Source: Propionibacteriaceae bacterium (GTDB lineage: Bacteria > Actinomycetota > Actinomycetes > Propionibacteriales > Propionibacteriaceae). From it: a DNA stretch of 7,872 bases. Location: positions 1-7,872 of the forward strand of contig JAUMYR010000059.1 of assembly GCA_030528545.1 (NCBI GenBank), in the 5' to 3' direction. This document shows positions 7,591-7,872 of the stretch, piece after piece; position 1 is the stretch's first letter, and the number at the start of each line of letters is the position of its first letter. The position numbers were made by a program, and so were the translations under genes. Below the pieces are notes generated by a model. It worked only from the letters and a program-made list of their open reading frames with translations. It was not told the origin of the DNA and searched no databases.

Positions 7591-7624
7591 AATCCCGGGC
7601 AGAAGGGATCTGCCCGGGATTTTT
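7591..7624 (+). terminator. Rho-independent terminator 2 between the two WXG100 genes
   Basis: A perfect 12-pair stem (AATCCCGGGCAG at 7591-7602, CTGCCCGGGATT at 7610-7621) with a seven-base loop runs directly into five Ts (7620-7624). This is a classic intrinsic terminator and the strongest one in the window. It implies that the second WXG100 gene needs its own promoter or partial read-through. Confidence 0.85.
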
Positions 7625-7687
7625 GGTTAGCGCCTCAGCAATGGAGATGACAGGTAAGCGCTGTTCTTTGGTAGTGGGGGATGACTG

Positions 7688-7872
7688 ATGGGGAATATTA
7701 CCCATGGCATGAATATCGAAACGGTCCGGCGGATCGGGCGGGCGTTGAAGAACGAGTCGTCGAAACTGCGGGGCGTCTCTCAGGAGATCGACCGGCTGGT
7801 TGGCTCGGCCGGTAGCGTGTGGAAGGGCCCAGACCGGGATCAGTTCGCTAATGAGTGGAACGGATCCATGCG
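7688..7872 (+). CDS. WXG100 (ESAT-6-like) protein, N-terminal part (3' end outside window)
   Basis: ATG at 7688 opens a frame of 61 codons that runs off the right edge. It matches the preceding WXG100 protein: a shared ITHGMN near the N-terminus, then E-x-V-R-x-I, an amphipathic first helix, and W45-K46-G47 followed by P-D, two residues and Q-F. The start codon is preceded by GTGGGGG (7674-7680), a rather G-rich and imperfect ribosome binding site. A second ATG at 7681 lies in another frame that does not give a WXG100 protein. The ATG at 7709 is in frame but would remove the conserved ITHG. The C-terminal helix and any export signal lie outside the window. It is likely a second substrate or partner of the same secretion system, on a separate transcript because of the terminators upstream. 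Confidence 0.88.
   Translation, partial: MGNITHGMNIETVRRIGRALKNESSKLRGVSQEIDRLVGSAGSVWKGPDRDQFANEWNGSM

Noticed and set aside
7623..7651. Possible promoter for the second WXG100 gene (TTGGTT, 17 bases, GATGAC)
   Set aside because: The -10 element matches the consensus at only three positions and the -35 overlaps the terminator T run; too weak to annotate, although a promoter is expected somewhere in 7625-7687.
1..7872. CRISPR arrays, tRNA or rRNA genes, insertion sequences
   Set aside because: I saw no regularly spaced repeats, no cloverleaf-like stretch, and no transposase or terminal inverted repeats; almost all bases are in the secretion genes.

Overview
This GC-rich window is a nearly continuous plus-strand gene cluster of a type VII (ESX/WXG100) secretion locus. 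The base composition, the frequent GTG starts, the overlapping stop/start junctions and the protein families (FHA protein, Pkn-type kinase, EccC-type ATPase, WXG100 proteins) all point to an actinobacterium. A member of the Propionibacteriales is my guess, but the window cannot settle this.

Layout. (1) Positions 1-399 hold the 3' end of an FHA-domain protein, cut by the left edge, with a zinc-knuckle half-site (CxxC) ahead of the FHA domain. (2) 399-2006 encodes a membrane Ser/Thr protein kinase: cytoplasmic kinase, long Thr-containing linker, one membrane helix and a small extracytoplasmic FN3-like domain. (3) About 1994-2725 encodes a protein with a degenerate FHA domain and a C-terminal helix-turn-helix-like domain. 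(4) 2722-7143 encodes the 1473-residue EccC/EssC-type motor: ubiquitin-like domain, FHA domain, two membrane helices and three FtsK/SpoIIIE ATPase domains. These four genes overlap each other by 1, 13 and 4 bases and should form one translationally coupled operon. (5) After a 96-base A-rich leader comes a 92-residue WXG100 protein (7240-7518). (6) Two perfect-stem hairpins follow, the second a textbook intrinsic terminator. (7) A second, related WXG100 gene starts at 7688 and runs off the right edge.

How the genes may work together. The motor is expected to sit in the membrane and export the WXG100 proteins. The kinase phosphorylates threonines, possibly in its own linker. The intact FHA domains on the motor and on the first protein are the natural readers of those marks. 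The degenerate FHA/helix-turn-helix protein may link the complex to gene expression. No EccB, EccD, EccE or mycosin gene is visible, but the window is cut on both sides. The core system is a known family. The less ordinary points are the kinase whose topology resembles that of the EssB pseudokinase, its multi-threonine linker, the fusion of ubiquitin-like and FHA domains to the motor, and the FHA/helix-turn-helix protein.
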